64,000 bases of DNA from Desulfoscipio geothermicus (GCA_016841205.1 JAENZP010000003.1:186001-250000), one strand, 5' to 3'; counted from the stretch's first letter, positions 1-9,697 are shown. Made by a program: numbers and translations. The notes: generated by a model from the sequence alone, not told the origin.

Positions 1-227
1 AGCCGGGCTATATAGGATTGGGCGGCATGATGAGGCACACCACACATGGGCACTTTTTCCCCACCGCCCCCTTCACGAGCAGTTAAAGCAATTTCTAACT
101 CCTTGGATGCCAGCAGTGCATCGTCAAAGAACATTTCATAAAAATCTCCCATGCGAAACATCAGAATATGATTTTGATAATCTTGCTTAATTTGCAGGTA
201 TTGTTGCATCATCGGAGAATAAGCCAC
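1..227 (-). CDS. mutS: DNA mismatch repair protein MutS, N-terminal fragment (runs off window start)
   Basis: About 75 N-terminal residues are visible; the rest lies outside the window. They carry the MutS mismatch-recognition domain I signature: [10 protein letters not shown] near the start, [14 protein letters not shown], and the CGVPHHA loop. MutS binds mispaired bases and recruits MutL. I place the start at a GTG (position 227) behind a GGGAGGG ribosome site; the usual family N-terminus (MA-Y-TPMM) fits this. It lies downstream of miaB and the ricA-like gene, as in Bacillus, but a terminator at 301-334 separates it from them, so it probably has its own promoter. Identification is firm. 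Confidence 0.95.
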   Translation of the reverse strand, partial: MAYSPMMQQYLQIKQDYQNHILMFRMGDFYEMFFDDALLASKELEIALTAREGGGGEKVPMCGVPHHAAQSYIAR

Positions 228-300
228 CAAATATCCCTCCCGGGAATATTATAACATAAAGAAATTTAATCATTCGAGTACAGGAGCAAGCCTAATCAAT

Positions 301-334
301 AAAAAAACCGGCGCGCAATTACGCCGGAGTTTTT
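301..334 (-). terminator. Terminator after the ricA-like gene
   Basis: Perfect 6-bp stem CCGGCG/CGCCGG (308-313 and 322-327). On the minus strand it is followed by a run of seven T. It sits just past the stop codon at 341. Confidence 0.8.
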
Positions 335-340
335 ACCTGC

Positions 341-718
341 TCAATGACCGCAACCGCTGCAGGAGGAGCAGCATTCATCACTGCAGGAATCATTACCACT
401 TATAGCTTGTGAAATTATATTATTAATTTCTTCCAATACTTTTTCAAATTTTTGCTGTGCTTGAAAGTAACTATATATCAGAGGATTATCCAGCATCCGT
501 TTTTCCAAATCAGCAACTTCTTGCTTTTGGACATCTGTTAATTGCTGTCCCTGCTTTTGCATTTCCAGATACAATTTTTGTTTTGAATCAAACTCCTGAA
601 TAATACTTTGGGCATTAGAATCCTGCAGCATATATTGTTCTGCAGTTTTCATATCGTTTAGTTCCTCGGAAGTTAAAATCTCTTGACCCAGCTCATATGC
701 TTTTTCTAATATTGACAT
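341..718 (-). CDS. ricA: YlbF/YmcA (RicA-like) family protein with Cys-rich tail
   Basis: A 125-residue, mostly helical protein of the YlbF/YmcA family. In B. subtilis RicA (YmcA), RicF (YlbF) and RicT form an iron-sulfur-binding complex that tunes RNase Y processing and development. The position right after miaB and before mutS matches ymcA exactly. The C-terminal tail (residues 112-123) has five cysteines (C112, C116, C117, C120, C123) and a final His, a plausible metal or Fe-S site. Start ATG follows an AGGGGG site. An RNase Y gene is present further along (28664-30214). The family call is strong; RicA rather than RicF is inferred from position. Confidence 0.8.
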   Translation of the reverse strand: MSILEKAYELGQEILTSEELNDMKTAEQYMLQDSNAQSIIQEFDSKQKLYLEMQKQGQQLTDVQKQEVADLEKRMLDNPLIYSYFQAQQKFEKVLEEINNIISQAISGNDSCSDECCSSCSGCGH

Positions 719-740
719 ATTTTACCCCCTATACATTAAT

Positions 741-2066
741 TTATTCCGCCAGGATAACCTCTCCCTCAAGATGAGTAAGACTGCAACCGGTAATATGAAG
801 CTGAACCGGCTTACCTACCATATCTCGTTTACCCCGGAAAACAACAATTTTATTGGTTCTTGTCCGTGCACTCATTAAATCAGCATTTGTTTTACTCGGC
901 CCTTCTACAATGCAGGACTGTGTTTTACCAACTTCCATTTTATTTTTACATAAACTTATTTTGTTCTGCATAGCTATAAGCTCCTCAATACGAGCAACTT
1001 TTTTTTCATCTGAAACCTGCTCTTCCATACCGGCCGCAGGGGTGCCCCGCCTTTTGTTATAGATAAAAGTAAAGGCGCTATCAAATTCAACATTTTTTAT
1101 AAGTTCAATAGTATCCTCAAAATCAGCGTCCGACTCTCCAGGAAAACCCACCATAATATCGGTAGTTAATGACACACCCGGAATAGCCAAACGAATTTTT
1201 TCAACCAACTCCAGGTAATACTCACGTGTGTACCCCCGGTTCATTCTCTTTAGTATATTGTTACTCCCAGCCTGCACAGGCAGGTGAATGTGTTCACATA
1301 CTTTTGATAAATGTGATATAGTTATTATTAGTTTATCACTAAAATCTTTGGGATGGGAAGTCATATAGCGAATTCTATTTAAGTCTTTTATATCGCTTAT
1401 CATGACCAGTAAATCAGCAAAATCAATACCGGACATTAAATCTTTGCCATAAGAATTGACATTTTGACCCAGTAAGGTAACTTCTTGATAGCCTTGACTT
1501 ACCAGTTCTTCAATCTCACTAATAATGTCTTCAGGCTGTCTGCTTTTCTCCCTGCCCCGCACGTAAGGTACTATGCAATAAGTGCAAAAATTATTGCACC
1601 CGAACATAATACTAACCCAGGCTCGAACACCTTGAAAGCGCTTAACCGACAAACCTTCTTTAATATCTTTTTGCTCAGACCAAATATCAATAATCTGCTT
1701 TTTTTGGCTCTCTATTCGATCTATTAATTCCGGCAGCACATGAATATTATGAGTACCAAATAGTATATCCACATACTTAAAACGCTGCTTTATTTTTAAA
1801 CCAATATGCTCTTGCTGGCTCATGCACCCACCCATTGCTATAATCAAGTGAGGTTTTTGTTTTTTAAGCTGGCCAAGTCTGCCCAATAGCCCAAATACCT
1901 TATTCTCAGCAGTTTCTCGAACGCAGCAAGTATTCAAGACAATTATATCGGCATCATTTTGGTCTTCTGCAGAGAGATACCCCTTATTCTCCAACATACC
2001 GGCAATTAACTCGGAATCATGTTCATTCATTTGGCAACCAAATGTTATAATAAGATACTTTTTCAA
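741..2066 (-). CDS. miaB: tRNA-2-methylthio-N6-dimethylallyladenosine synthase MiaB
   Basis: A 441-residue radical-SAM methylthiotransferase that adds the 2-methylthio group to i6A37 of tRNAs. The N-terminal domain has the three cluster cysteines (C11, C47, C81). The radical-SAM motif CxxxCxxC is at C157, C161 and C164. A C-terminal TRAM domain ends the protein (about 375-441). Length is normal. Start is a TTG behind AGATGGTG. RimO, its paralogue acting on ribosomal protein S12, is also in the window (35570-36901); the motif FGCQMNEHDSE and the tRNA-context neighbours favour MiaB here. Confidence 0.95.
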   Translation of the reverse strand: MKKYLIITFGCQMNEHDSELIAGMLENKGYLSAEDQNDADIIVLNTCCVRETAENKVFGLLGRLGQLKKQKPHLIIAMGGCMSQQEHIGLKIKQRFKYVDILFGTHNIHVLPELIDRIESQKKQIIDIWSEQKDIKEGLSVKRFQGVRAWVSIMFGCNNFCTYCIVPYVRGREKSRQPEDIISEIEELVSQGYQEVTLLGQNVNSYGKDLMSGIDFADLLVMISDIKDLNRIRYMTSHPKDFSDKLIITISHLSKVCEHIHLPVQAGSNNILKRMNRGYTREYYLELVEKIRLAIPGVSLTTDIMVGFPGESDADFEDTIELIKNVEFDSAFTFIYNKRRGTPAAGMEEQVSDEKKVARIEELIAMQNKISLCKNKMEVGKTQSCIVEGPSKTNADLMSARTRTNKIVVFRGKRDMVGKPVQLHITGCSLTHLEGEVILAE

Positions 2067-2129
2067 TTTTTCACCATCTTTTGATGCAATAACTGAATGT
2101 TATTATAACATATTTATTTTGAATAATAC

Positions 2130-2157
2130 AAAAAAAAAGACGGCCAAGACCGTCCTT
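2130..2157 (-). terminator. Terminator of the thiolase-hbd-crt unit
   Basis: Stem GACGG/CCGTC (2139-2143, 2150-2154) followed on the minus strand by a long T run. It lies just past the crt stop codon. Confidence 0.8.
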
Positions 2158-2162
2158 TATAT

Positions 2163-2945
2163 TTATTTACCTTTAAATTCGGGCTTTCTCTTATCCAAGT
2201 AAGAAGAAAATCCTTCATCCCTATCTTCCGTGGAAAACGCAACCCCAAATATATCAGCTTCATGCATAAATCCTTTTTCCAGATCCATCTCCAGACCGTC
2301 ATTTATTGCTTCCTTAGTCAGCTGTACTGCTATGGGACCGCATGCAGCTATACGCTTTGCCATATTCATACAAAATTTCATCAATTCAGCGCTCGGTACA
2401 ACATGATTTACCAAGCCTATACGCCGCGCAGCTTCGGCACTATACATATCAGCAGTAAATAACATTTCCTTGGCTATACCTGGATTAACCAATCTAGTTA
2501 AGCGTTGTGTTGCACCAAAACCGGCATTTATACCCAAACTAACTTCAGGTTGACCAAGTTTGGCATTTTCTGAGGCAACGCGAATATCACATGCCATGGA
2601 CAGCTCACATCCTCCACCCAAGGCAAAACCGTTAATAGCAGCAATTACCGGTTTGTTTAGATTTTCAATCTTACTAAATACCTTTTGTCCCAACCGTGAG
2701 AATTTTTTAGCCTCCAACGGTTTAAGCATTTGCATGAATGCAATGTCAGCACCGGCCACAAATGCTTTATTGCCAGCACCGGTAACAATAACCACCCTAA
2801 CTTCATCATCATTATCCAGTTGATCCATGGCTAAACCAATTTCTTGTAAAGTTTCCGCATCCAGGGCATTTAGTACGTCAGGTCTATTTACAGTCAATAC
2901 GGCAATGCCATTTTCTTTTTCAAGTAAAATATTATTCCAACCCAT
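2163..2945 (-). CDS. crt: Enoyl-CoA hydratase / 3-hydroxybutyryl-CoA dehydratase (crotonase)
   Basis: A 260-residue crotonase-fold protein. It interconverts trans-2-enoyl-CoA (crotonyl-CoA) and 3-hydroxyacyl-CoA. The oxyanion-hole segment is at FVAGADIAFM. The two catalytic Glu residues lie in GGGCELSMA and GQPEVSLGINAGFG, both intact. It is the last gene of the thiolase-hbd-crt operon (22-bp gap to hbd) with an AGGAGG site before the ATG. In this setting (bcd and ETF just upstream) it most likely works in the oxidative direction of butyrate or fatty-acid breakdown, though the enzyme is reversible. Confidence 0.93.
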   Translation of the reverse strand: MGWNNILLEKENGIAVLTVNRPDVLNALDAETLQEIGLAMDQLDNDDEVRVVIVTGAGNKAFVAGADIAFMQMLKPLEAKKFSRLGQKVFSKIENLNKPVIAAINGFALGGGCELSMACDIRVASENAKLGQPEVSLGINAGFGATQRLTRLVNPGIAKEMLFTADMYSAEAARRIGLVNHVVPSAELMKFCMNMAKRIAACGPIAVQLTKEAINDGLEMDLEKGFMHEADIFGVAFSTEDRDEGFSSYLDKRKPEFKGK

Positions 2946-2967
2946 AATAAACCTCCTGCGGTATTAT

Positions 2968-3822
2968 TTATTTATCATATACATAAAAACCGCGTCCGGT
3001 TTTTCTGCCCAGCCAGCCGGCCGCCACATATTTGCGCAGTAGTGGGCAGGGGCGATATTTACTGTCACCAAGGCCTTCATGCAACACTTGCATTATGGAA
3101 AGGCATGTATCAAGTCCGATCAAATCGGCCAGTGCCAAAGGTCCCATGGGGTGATTCGCACCTAGTTTCATATTTTGGTCTACCGCTTCAGGGGTGGCAA
3201 TCCCTTCATGTACGCAGTAGATAGCTTCGTTAATCATGGGAATTAACACACGGTTGAGTACAAAACCGGGGGAGTCGTTTACTTCCACAGGCACTTTTTT
3301 CATCCGTTCACTAAGTTCCTTTACCGCGTTAAAGGTATCATCACTGGTAGCCAGTCCACGAATAACTTCCACAAGCTTCATTACCGGCACAGGATTCATA
3401 AAATGCATGCCGATAACCTTTTCCGGGCGCTTGGTTACAGCGGCTATTTCAGTAATAGGTAAAGAAGAAGTATTTGTAGCTAAAATTGCATGCTGCGGTG
3501 TAATTTCATCCAAATCCCGAAATATCTTGCTTTTTATTTCCATATTTTCTACGGCTGCTTCAACAACCAGGTCTACATCACTAGCATCCTTAATACTCGT
3601 GGACGGTGTAATACGCTTCATTATTGCTTCCTTACCAGCATCGTCCAACTGCCCTTTACTTACCTCACGGTTTAGGTTCTTCTCGATAATGCCAATTCCC
3701 CTATTAACAAACTCATCTTTAATATCGTTCAAAACTATTTCTAATCCAGCTACAGCGGCTACCTGAGCAATACCCGAGCCCATTTGCCCGGCACCAATAA
3801 TCATTATTTTATTAATTACCAT
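2968..3822 (-). CDS. hbd: 3-hydroxybutyryl-CoA dehydrogenase
   Basis: A 284-residue NAD(P)-dependent 3-hydroxyacyl-CoA dehydrogenase. The N-terminal Rossmann fold shows GAGQMGSG (residues 11-18). The catalytic His sits in GMHFMNPVP and the C-terminal dimer domain carries [16 protein letters not shown]. It oxidises (S)-3-hydroxybutyryl-CoA to acetoacetyl-CoA or the reverse. Normal length; GGAGGTG site five bases before the ATG. Second gene of the thiolase-hbd-crt unit. Confidence 0.95.
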   Translation of the reverse strand: MVINKIMIIGAGQMGSGIAQVAAVAGLEIVLNDIKDEFVNRGIGIIEKNLNREVSKGQLDDAGKEAIMKRITPSTSIKDASDVDLVVEAAVENMEIKSKIFRDLDEITPQHAILATNTSSLPITEIAAVTKRPEKVIGMHFMNPVPVMKLVEVIRGLATSDDTFNAVKELSERMKKVPVEVNDSPGFVLNRVLIPMINEAIYCVHEGIATPEAVDQNMKLGANHPMGPLALADLIGLDTCLSIMQVLHEGLGDSKYRPCPLLRKYVAAGWLGRKTGRGFYVYDK

Positions 3823-3892
3823 ATTAACACCTCCAACGTGCTTGTGTTAATTTAAAATTACTGAGCATTTATAACGAAAGCTATAACCAGTT

Positions 3893-5074
3893 TTATATAT
3901 TTTCTATCACCATGGCAACACCCTGCCCGCCACCAATACATAATGTAGCTAAACCATATTTGCTGTTCCGCCGTTTCATTTCATGCATTAGAGTAACCAG
4001 TATTCTGGTTCCGCTGGCACCAATAGGATGTCCAATGGCAATAGCACCGCCATTAACATTTGTTTTATCCATGGGCAGGTCCAGCCCCCTAGCTACTGCC
4101 AGTGACTGGGCCGCAAATGCTTCGTTAGCCTCTATCAAGTCGATATCCGCAATGCCAAGACCAGCCTTTGCCAGCGCTTTCTTACTGGCAGGAATCGGCC
4201 CTGTACCCATATATGCAGGATCAACACCGGCGGTGGCTGATGAGCGAATGGTGAATAAAGGTTTAAGTCCCAGTTCAGCCGCTTTTTTAGCAGACATGAC
4301 TACCACGGCAGCCGCTGAATCGTTAATACCTGAAGCATTACCGGCCGTTACAGTGCCGTCCTTCTTAAAGGCAGGTTTTAACTTAGCCAGCGCTTCAACT
4401 GTGGTGCCACGGCGCGGGAACTCATCAGTATCAAAATATACAGGTTGACCTTTTTTAGCGGGTACCTGTATCGGTACTATTTCATCCTTGAAGCGCCCTG
4501 CGTCAATAGCTGCGATAGCCTTCTGCTGACTGCCGGCTGAAAAAATGTCCTGATCTTCCCTTGTAATACCATATTTTTCAGCAATATTCTCTGCAGTTAT
4601 GCCCATATGCACATCGCCAAATGCACACCATAAGCCGTCTTTAATCATTGTATCTACCATTTTGGCATCGCCCATGCGGTAACCCCAGCGGGCTTTTGGC
4701 ACCAGATAAGGTGCAGCTGACATGTTTTCAGTACCTCCGGCCACGATTATATCGGCTTCACCGGCGGTAATCATCTGAGCAGCCGTAGCCACTGATTTTA
4801 AACCTGATCCGCATACAATATTTAATGTCCATGCAGGTATTTCAACAGGTATACCCGCTTTTACAGATGCTTGACGAGCCGGGTTTTGTCCTAAACCTGC
4901 CTGCACAACATTACCCATAATTACCTCGTCAACCTGATCGGGCTGAACACCTGTCCTGCGTAGAGCCTCGGCTATAACTAAGCCCCCCATGTCTGCAGCG
5001 CTAATATCCGCCAATGAACCACCGTATGAACCAACTGCTGTACGAACTGAGCCTACAATTACTACTTCCTGCAT
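3893..5074 (-). CDS. thlA: Acetyl-CoA acetyltransferase (thiolase)
   Basis: A 393-residue thiolase II. Catalytic Cys88 is in [10 protein letters not shown], the active-site His (about 349) in [12 protein letters not shown], and Cys379 in CIGGGQG. It splits acetoacetyl-CoA with CoA to two acetyl-CoA, or condenses them. It leads the operon with hbd and crt. A possible promoter lies at 5448-5477 in the long upstream gap. The gene symbol is by analogy; atoB would be equally apt. Confidence 0.95.
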   Translation of the reverse strand: MQEVVIVGSVRTAVGSYGGSLADISAADMGGLVIAEALRRTGVQPDQVDEVIMGNVVQAGLGQNPARQASVKAGIPVEIPAWTLNIVCGSGLKSVATAAQMITAGEADIIVAGGTENMSAAPYLVPKARWGYRMGDAKMVDTMIKDGLWCAFGDVHMGITAENIAEKYGITREDQDIFSAGSQQKAIAAIDAGRFKDEIVPIQVPAKKGQPVYFDTDEFPRRGTTVEALAKLKPAFKKDGTVTAGNASGINDSAAAVVVMSAKKAAELGLKPLFTIRSSATAGVDPAYMGTGPIPASKKALAKAGLGIADIDLIEANEAFAAQSLAVARGLDLPMDKTNVNGGAIAIGHPIGASGTRILVTLMHEMKRRNSKYGLATLCIGGGQGVAMVIENI

Positions 5075-5447
5075 AATTTATCTTTCTCCTTTCTGATTTT
5101 CCATATTTTGATCAACTATACTATGCATGTTCGACTGCTTTTATATATTTTTCCCAGTCCCCCCCTTATTTTTAATTTGTTATAGAGTATTTTAAACAAC
5201 TATAAGTGATATATTTATACTTATTTAGCTTTAACTGATTTTTTATTTGTTTAACAAATATAAATCCACATTACATATAGTTTAGATATCTAAGCAAGTT
5301 TTATGCCAATTTCCAAAAACATGATAACACTCATTATCCATTTGCAATTAGTTCTCAAGTTTAGTTTTATTAGCTACCTATTTAAGAGACAATAGCCACT
5401 TCTCCTAGACCAATCCAGCTTGCCTCTAAGTAACCATAATAGTAATT

Positions 5448-5477
5448 AAATTACAGCACTAAAATATTTTATGTCAA
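5448..5477 (-). promoter_or_regulatory. Possible sigma-A promoter of thiolase-hbd-crt
   Basis: On the minus strand a perfect TTGACA (5472-5477) stands 18 bp from TAATTT (5448-5453). It would give a leader of roughly 365 nt. The -10 box is imperfect and the spacing long. Confidence 0.35.
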
Positions 5478-5694
5478 ATGATTTCTGATAAAGCTATGGG
5501 TGTCTGATTTTTGTACAGACTTCGCCGTTAGACTGTTTAAGATCTTTCCTTATTAAGTATCTATTTATAAATTACGGCAAAAAACATAATATCCCTTTTT
5601 TTCTAATTGCAAAAATTAAAAATTTTTTCAAATATTACACTTTTATTTATATTATATTCAATAAACATGTGTTTTAAAATATAAAACTTCTTAA

Positions 5695-5739
5695 AAAATA
5701 TTTAAGCCAGCGAAAATATTCCGCCGGCTTAAATATTTT
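5695..5739 (-). terminator. Terminator of the bcd-etfBA-FeS oxidoreductase unit
   Basis: 18-nt arms (5695-5712, 5722-5739) pair with one mismatch around a 9-nt loop. The T-rich end of the hairpin serves as the run-off on the minus strand. It is placed just past the stop at 5773. Confidence 0.8.
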
Positions 5740-5772
5740 TAATCAATACTTACATACTAAATTACTTTTATT

Positions 5773-7761
5773 TTATTGCATATAACGAGCAACTAGTTCC
5801 GCAATATCTCTTACCTGCACATTTTCTTCTTGACCCTTATCTTTTAGACCGTCTTCAAGCATGGTCAGGCAGAATGGGCAGTTAACAGCAATTAGATCTG
5901 GTTGGGTTTGCAAGGCCTGTTCCGTTCTCATCACATTAATCCGAGTGCCATGCTCTTCCAACCACATCCGGCCACCGCCGGCTCCGCAACAAAATGCACT
6001 GTTTCTATTGCGTTCCATTTCCGCCAGGGAGGCACCAGGTATTTTGCTGATAATATTACGCGGTGCATCGTATTCATTATTGTAACGTCCAAGCATGCAT
6101 GAATCGTGATAAGTTAGTTTTAATCTTTCTTCAGCACCTTGCAGGTTAATCTTTTTATCTTGCAGCAATTTGCTAATTAGCTGGGTATGGTGAATGACCT
6201 CATAATTACCGCCAAATTGTGGATATTCATTTTTCAACGAATTGAAGCAGTGCGGGCAGCAAGTAATAATCTTTTTAACCCCGTAACCATTCATTGTTTC
6301 AATATTTTCATCCACCAGCGATTTGAATAAGTATTCATTTCCCAACCTACGAGCTGAATCACCACAGCACTTTTCTTCACTGCCTAGGATCGCAAAACTA
6401 ATGCCAGCGGCTTTTAATATTTTTACCATAGATTTGGCAACATTCTTAATCCGTTCATCGAAGGCGCCTGCACAACCCACATAGAACAAATATTCAACAT
6501 CTGAATTATCTTCCATAAGCGGCACATCAAGCCCATCGGCCCAATCACCCCTGGTGGTCCAACCCACGCCCCAAGGATTAGAATTACGTTCCATATTTGT
6601 GAAAGCCAGCTGAGCTTCACCAGGGAATTCACTAACATCTAATACCAGGTGACGCCTTAAGTCAATTAGTTTATTGATATGCTCATTTAATTGCGGGCAG
6701 TGTTCCTGGCAAGCATAACAATTAGTACATGCCCAGATAATATCTTCACTGAGAATTTCACCGGCCACTTCCGGCAAATCAGCCTTATTGTCGCCTTTAT
6801 TGGGTAAATGTTCCCGTAAAGTAAGGATTACCTTTTTAGGTGATAATGGCTTGCCACTGAGGTTGGCCGGACAATTATCTTGGCAGCGACCACATTCGGC
6901 GCAAGCATAACAATCAAGCAGCTGTTTCCAGGTATAATCGGTAATTTTACTTACCCCGAAATTCATTTCTTCATCTTCGTCTTCATCTTCGTCTTCATCT
7001 TCGTCTTCTTCGTCGCCTAGATTTATTTTTTTAATTTGGCCGCCCCGGGGCTGCAAATTGCGGAAATAAATATTGATGGGGGCCGCTAGTGGGTGTACTA
7101 AAGGAGAATAACGGAAGAAAACTAGTAATCCCAAGGCAGGTAAAATAGCTAACCAGTAAAATACTTGATATAAAACACCCGCTGCTGTCATTCCGGCAAA
7201 AGCGTTCACCAACATACCAGTTATCGGAGCCATTTCATAGCGAGCTTCTGTACCGGACGCAACGGCATTGGCAGCACTGCCGATATAATAACTAACAATC
7301 ATTAAAATAATGGCAACAGTTAAGGCAACTATCATTTTTTCTTCTTCCCAGGGCCCTACATCAAGGCGCGGGACTTTAGCAACATATCTGCGCCAAGTGG
7401 CAATTGCCATACCAAGGAAACCAAAAACACCAAAAATATCAATTAATAAGTAAAAAAACGGATTGTTAAATTTTATTACAGGAAATAAGCCCTCTAAAAT
7501 AAATAAAACCAGACCAATGGCGAAAAGGTTGATGCCCCAAAAAATACAAACGTGCATAAAACCAGCTGAACTATCACGCAGTAATCTTTTTTGCCCCAGC
7601 ACGTTACCCAGCATTCCCCATAATCTTTCCGTGGACTGGTCAAACCTGTTTTCAGGCATGGCCATAGCCAGCTTTTCGTAGCGTTCCTTGATACCCATAG
7701 CCAAAGAGTACACTGCGAAAATGCCCAAAGCTAATAAAATAACAATATTAATTATGTTCAT
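5773..7761 (-). CDS. Membrane FeS oxidoreductase, ETF:(mena)quinone oxidoreductase type
   Basis: 662 residues. The N-terminal part (about 1-235) has some six membrane helices of NarI/DUF224-associated type. An acidic Asp/Glu linker follows (about 250-265). Then come two 4Fe-4S ferredoxin motifs (CYACAECGRCQDNCP and CTNCYACQEHCP) and two CCG domains with CCGDSARR, CCPHCFNSL, HDSCMLGRYN and CCGAGGGRM. This is the architecture of the HdrDE-like proteins encoded beside etfAB in syntrophic and sulfate-reducing fatty-acid oxidisers, proposed to move electrons from reduced ETF to membrane menaquinone. It lies downstream of etfA, with a hairpin in the 154-bp gap. The role is inferred from context; the domain reading is firm. 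Confidence 0.85.
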   Translation of the reverse strand: MNIINIVILLALGIFAVYSLAMGIKERYEKLAMAMPENRFDQSTERLWGMLGNVLGQKRLLRDSSAGFMHVCIFWGINLFAIGLVLFILEGLFPVIKFNNPFFYLLIDIFGVFGFLGMAIATWRRYVAKVPRLDVGPWEEEKMIVALTVAIILMIVSYYIGSAANAVASGTEARYEMAPITGMLVNAFAGMTAAGVLYQVFYWLAILPALGLLVFFRYSPLVHPLAAPINIYFRNLQPRGGQIKKINLGDEEDEDEDEDEDEDEEMNFGVSKITDYTWKQLLDCYACAECGRCQDNCPANLSGKPLSPKKVILTLREHLPNKGDNKADLPEVAGEILSEDIIWACTNCYACQEHCPQLNEHINKLIDLRRHLVLDVSEFPGEAQLAFTNMERNSNPWGVGWTTRGDWADGLDVPLMEDNSDVEYLFYVGCAGAFDERIKNVAKSMVKILKAAGISFAILGSEEKCCGDSARRLGNEYLFKSLVDENIETMNGYGVKKIITCCPHCFNSLKNEYPQFGGNYEVIHHTQLISKLLQDKKINLQGAEERLKLTYHDSCMLGRYNNEYDAPRNIISKIPGASLAEMERNRNSAFCCGAGGGRMWLEEHGTRINVMRTEQALQTQPDLIAVNCPFCLTMLEDGLKDKGQEENVQVRDIAELVARYMQ
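6969..7015 (-). repeat. Short tandem repeat encoding an acidic linker
   Basis: Three copies of a 12-bp unit of the form TCTTCATCTTCG, followed by a partial copy, lie inside the FeS oxidoreductase gene. They encode alternating Asp and Glu between the membrane and iron-sulfur parts. The unit length is a multiple of three, so changes in copy number would keep the frame. Confidence 0.75.
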
Positions 7762-7868
7762 GTTGACCCTTCACCTCATCGATTATTTCGGTATATTCCC
7801 GTGTCGACACCCCTCGTTCAACACACCGTTCCTGTCCGAAATTGACCGAATATTTTATCAAATAATAG

Positions 7869-7904
7869 TTTACAGCAGAGCAGTATTAACTACTCTGCTG
7901 TAAA
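7869..7904 (-). terminator. Intercistronic hairpin between etfA and the FeS oxidoreductase
   Basis: A perfect 12-bp inverted repeat (TTTACAGCAGAG at 7869-7880, complement at 7893-7904) with a 12-nt loop starts 12 bp past the etfA stop. There is no strong T run, so it may be a partial terminator or an RNA-stability element that sets less oxidoreductase than ETF. Confidence 0.55.
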
Positions 7905-7915
7905 AACTTAAACTA

Positions 7916-8890
7916 TTAAGCAATTACTTTCTTGACTTCTTCTTTTAGAATAGGCACAACATCAAACAAGTCACCAACAACACCATAGTCGGCTACTTTA
8001 AAGATATTGGCTTCTTCATCCTTGTTAACGGCCACAATGCACTTGGCGGAACTCATACCGGCCAGGTGCTGGATAGCGCCGGAAATACCACATGCAACGT
8101 ACAATACGGGAGAAACTGTTTTACCGGTTTGGCCAACCTGGAAACTCTGAGCAATCCAGCCAGCATCCACAGCCGCCCTGGAAGCGCCCACAGCAGCTCC
8201 GACCACATCAGCCAGTTCTTCTAAAATCTTAAAGTTTTCAGGTCCCTTCATACCACGGCCGCCGCTGACAATGATATCAGCTTCGGTAAGTTCCGGACGT
8301 TCAGAGGCCACGCGAATGACTTCCTTAACAACCTGGCGTACTTCACCAACATTGGCATCAACGGTGACCACTTCGGCTGCTTTAGCATTCGAGGCAACCG
8401 GGAAAGTATTGGGACGGATAGTGGCCATAGCGGGCCGTGCATCAGGAACGCAAGCCTTGACTATAACCTTGCCAGCATATATCGGGCGGGTAAAAACCAG
8501 CTGGCCATCTGCAACTTCCATACCAATGCAGTCGGTCATTAAACCGGTTTGCATGCGCTGGGCCACCTGGGCAGCCAAGTCGCGGCCAGTAACAGTACAG
8601 CCAAGCAATAATGCGCTGGGCTCATATTGTTTAATTAAATCAGCGATTACATTAGTGTAACCATCAGTGGAATAATTTTCTAAAGCAGCATTATCCACCA
8701 CATATACTTTATCCGCACCGTATTCACCAAGGGATGCGGCTAATCCGGCTACATCTTTACCTACTAAAACTGCACATAACTCTTCACCCAGTGTGTCAGC
8801 AGCTTTACGGCCTTCACTTAAAAGTTCAAAAGAAACTTTTTTAATTTGTCCTCCAAGCTGTTCGGCAAAAACCCAAATCCCTTTCGCCAT
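7916..8890 (-). CDS. etfA: Electron transfer flavoprotein, alpha subunit
   Basis: 324 residues. The N-terminal ETF domain (about 1-190) is followed by the FAD-binding C-terminal domain with [12 protein letters not shown] and the [23 protein letters not shown] segment split over the FAD site. It pairs with EtfB to take electrons from the acyl-CoA dehydrogenase encoded upstream. The ATG has an AAAGGAGGG site and lies 36 bp after etfB. No extra ferredoxin domain is fused at the N-terminus. That fits the quinone-linked type rather than proving it. Confidence 0.95.
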   Translation of the reverse strand: MAKGIWVFAEQLGGQIKKVSFELLSEGRKAADTLGEELCAVLVGKDVAGLAASLGEYGADKVYVVDNAALENYSTDGYTNVIADLIKQYEPSALLLGCTVTGRDLAAQVAQRMQTGLMTDCIGMEVADGQLVFTRPIYAGKVIVKACVPDARPAMATIRPNTFPVASNAKAAEVVTVDANVGEVRQVVKEVIRVASERPELTEADIIVSGGRGMKGPENFKILEELADVVGAAVGASRAAVDAGWIAQSFQVGQTGKTVSPVLYVACGISGAIQHLAGMSSAKCIVAVNKDEEANIFKVADYGVVGDLFDVVPILKEEVKKVIA

Positions 8891-8926
8891 TAACTATTTC
8901 CCTCCTTTAAAGAATGTGCTATTTAA

Positions 8927-9697
8927 CTAGATAACCTTTGCTTCTTCGCGCAACAGCTTAGCAAGTTCAGCGGCGGCTTCAGCTGCTTCGCCCGGTATAA
9001 CTTTACCAGCTTGACGCGCTTCGGGCAGCGAGAAGGAAATTGCCTTTACTTTGGGAGCAATCTGGCTGTCATCCAAACCGACATCGGCCAAAGTCTTTTT
9101 CGCTAAAGGTTTTTTCTTGGCTTTCATAATACCCTTCATGGAAGGATAACGGGGTTCATTTAAACCTTTTTGAGCTGTGATAACTGCCGGCAGAGAGACT
9201 TCAAGAACTTCATTTCCGCCTTCGATTTCGCGGGTAGCTACAGCCTTGCCACCAGCAACTTCAAGTTTGGTAACCACATTAACTACCGGAATGTTTAAGA
9301 TTTCGGCAACTCTTCCGGCAACCTGAGCAGAACCGTCATCAATGGCCCTAAAGCCACCCAAAACGAGGTCATATTCCATACCGCTGATCGCTTTGGCCAG
9401 AATAGTGGCGGTGGAGTATTCATCCAACTCCTTATCACCAGCATCAACCAGCACAGCATCATCGGCGCCCATGGCCAGAGCCTGTCTTAAGGCATCCTGG
9501 GCCTGCTGTTCACCAACGCTGATTACGGTAACTTGACCGCCATCTTTTTCGACGATTTTCAGGGCTTCTTCTACAGCAAACTCATCGTACGGGTTTACAA
9601 TCATGCTAACCCCTTTACGATCTATTTTGCCGTTACCGTCCAGAACGATTTTGGCCTCCGTGTCAAAGGTTTGCTTCAGGCAAACTAGGATTTTCAT
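8927..9697 (-). CDS. etfB: Electron transfer flavoprotein, beta subunit
   Basis: 256 residues, starting MKILVCLKQTFDTEAKI, with VNPYDEFAVEEAL and the recognition-loop region typical of EtfB (ITAQKGLNEPRYPSMKGIMKAKKKP). It is the partner of EtfA (36-bp gap). The start codon follows AAAGGAGG. A 353-bp gap with inverted repeats separates it from the upstream acyl-CoA dehydrogenase gene, so etfB may have its own promoter or a processed leader. Confidence 0.95.
   Translation of the reverse strand: MKILVCLKQTFDTEAKIVLDGNGKIDRKGVSMIVNPYDEFAVEEALKIVEKDGGQVTVISVGEQQAQDALRQALAMGADDAVLVDAGDKELDEYSTATILAKAISGMEYDLVLGGFRAIDDGSAQVAGRVAEILNIPVVNVVTKLEVAGGKAVATREIEGGNEVLEVSLPAVITAQKGLNEPRYPSMKGIMKAKKKPLAKKTLADVGLDDSQIAPKVKAISFSLPEARQAGKVIPGEAAEAAAELAKLLREEAKVI

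Larger units (their letters stand above)
5075..5772. other. 698-bp AT-rich intergenic region upstream of thiolase
   Basis: No credible gene is seen on either strand. It holds the terminator of the upstream unit (5695-5739), a possible promoter for the thiolase operon (5448-5477), a 12-bp perfect palindrome TTAGATATCTAA (5282-5293) and a 7-1-7 inverted repeat ATTTGTT-T-AACAAAT (5245-5259). The last two could be operators in the leader, but no regulator gene is adjacent. Confidence 0.6.

Noticed and set aside
3236-4448. Long plus-strand ORFs opposite hbd and thiolase (up to 178 codons)
   Set aside because: Antisense shadows of strongly conserved minus-strand genes; Ser/Ala/Thr-rich, no ribosome sites.
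6969-7015. Short tandem repeat as a possible CRISPR-like array
   Set aside because: The unit is 12 bp, in frame within a coding region, and encodes a plain Asp/Glu linker.
7801-7810. GTGTCGACAC palindrome upstream of the FeS oxidoreductase gene
   Set aside because: Ten bases, single copy, could well be chance.
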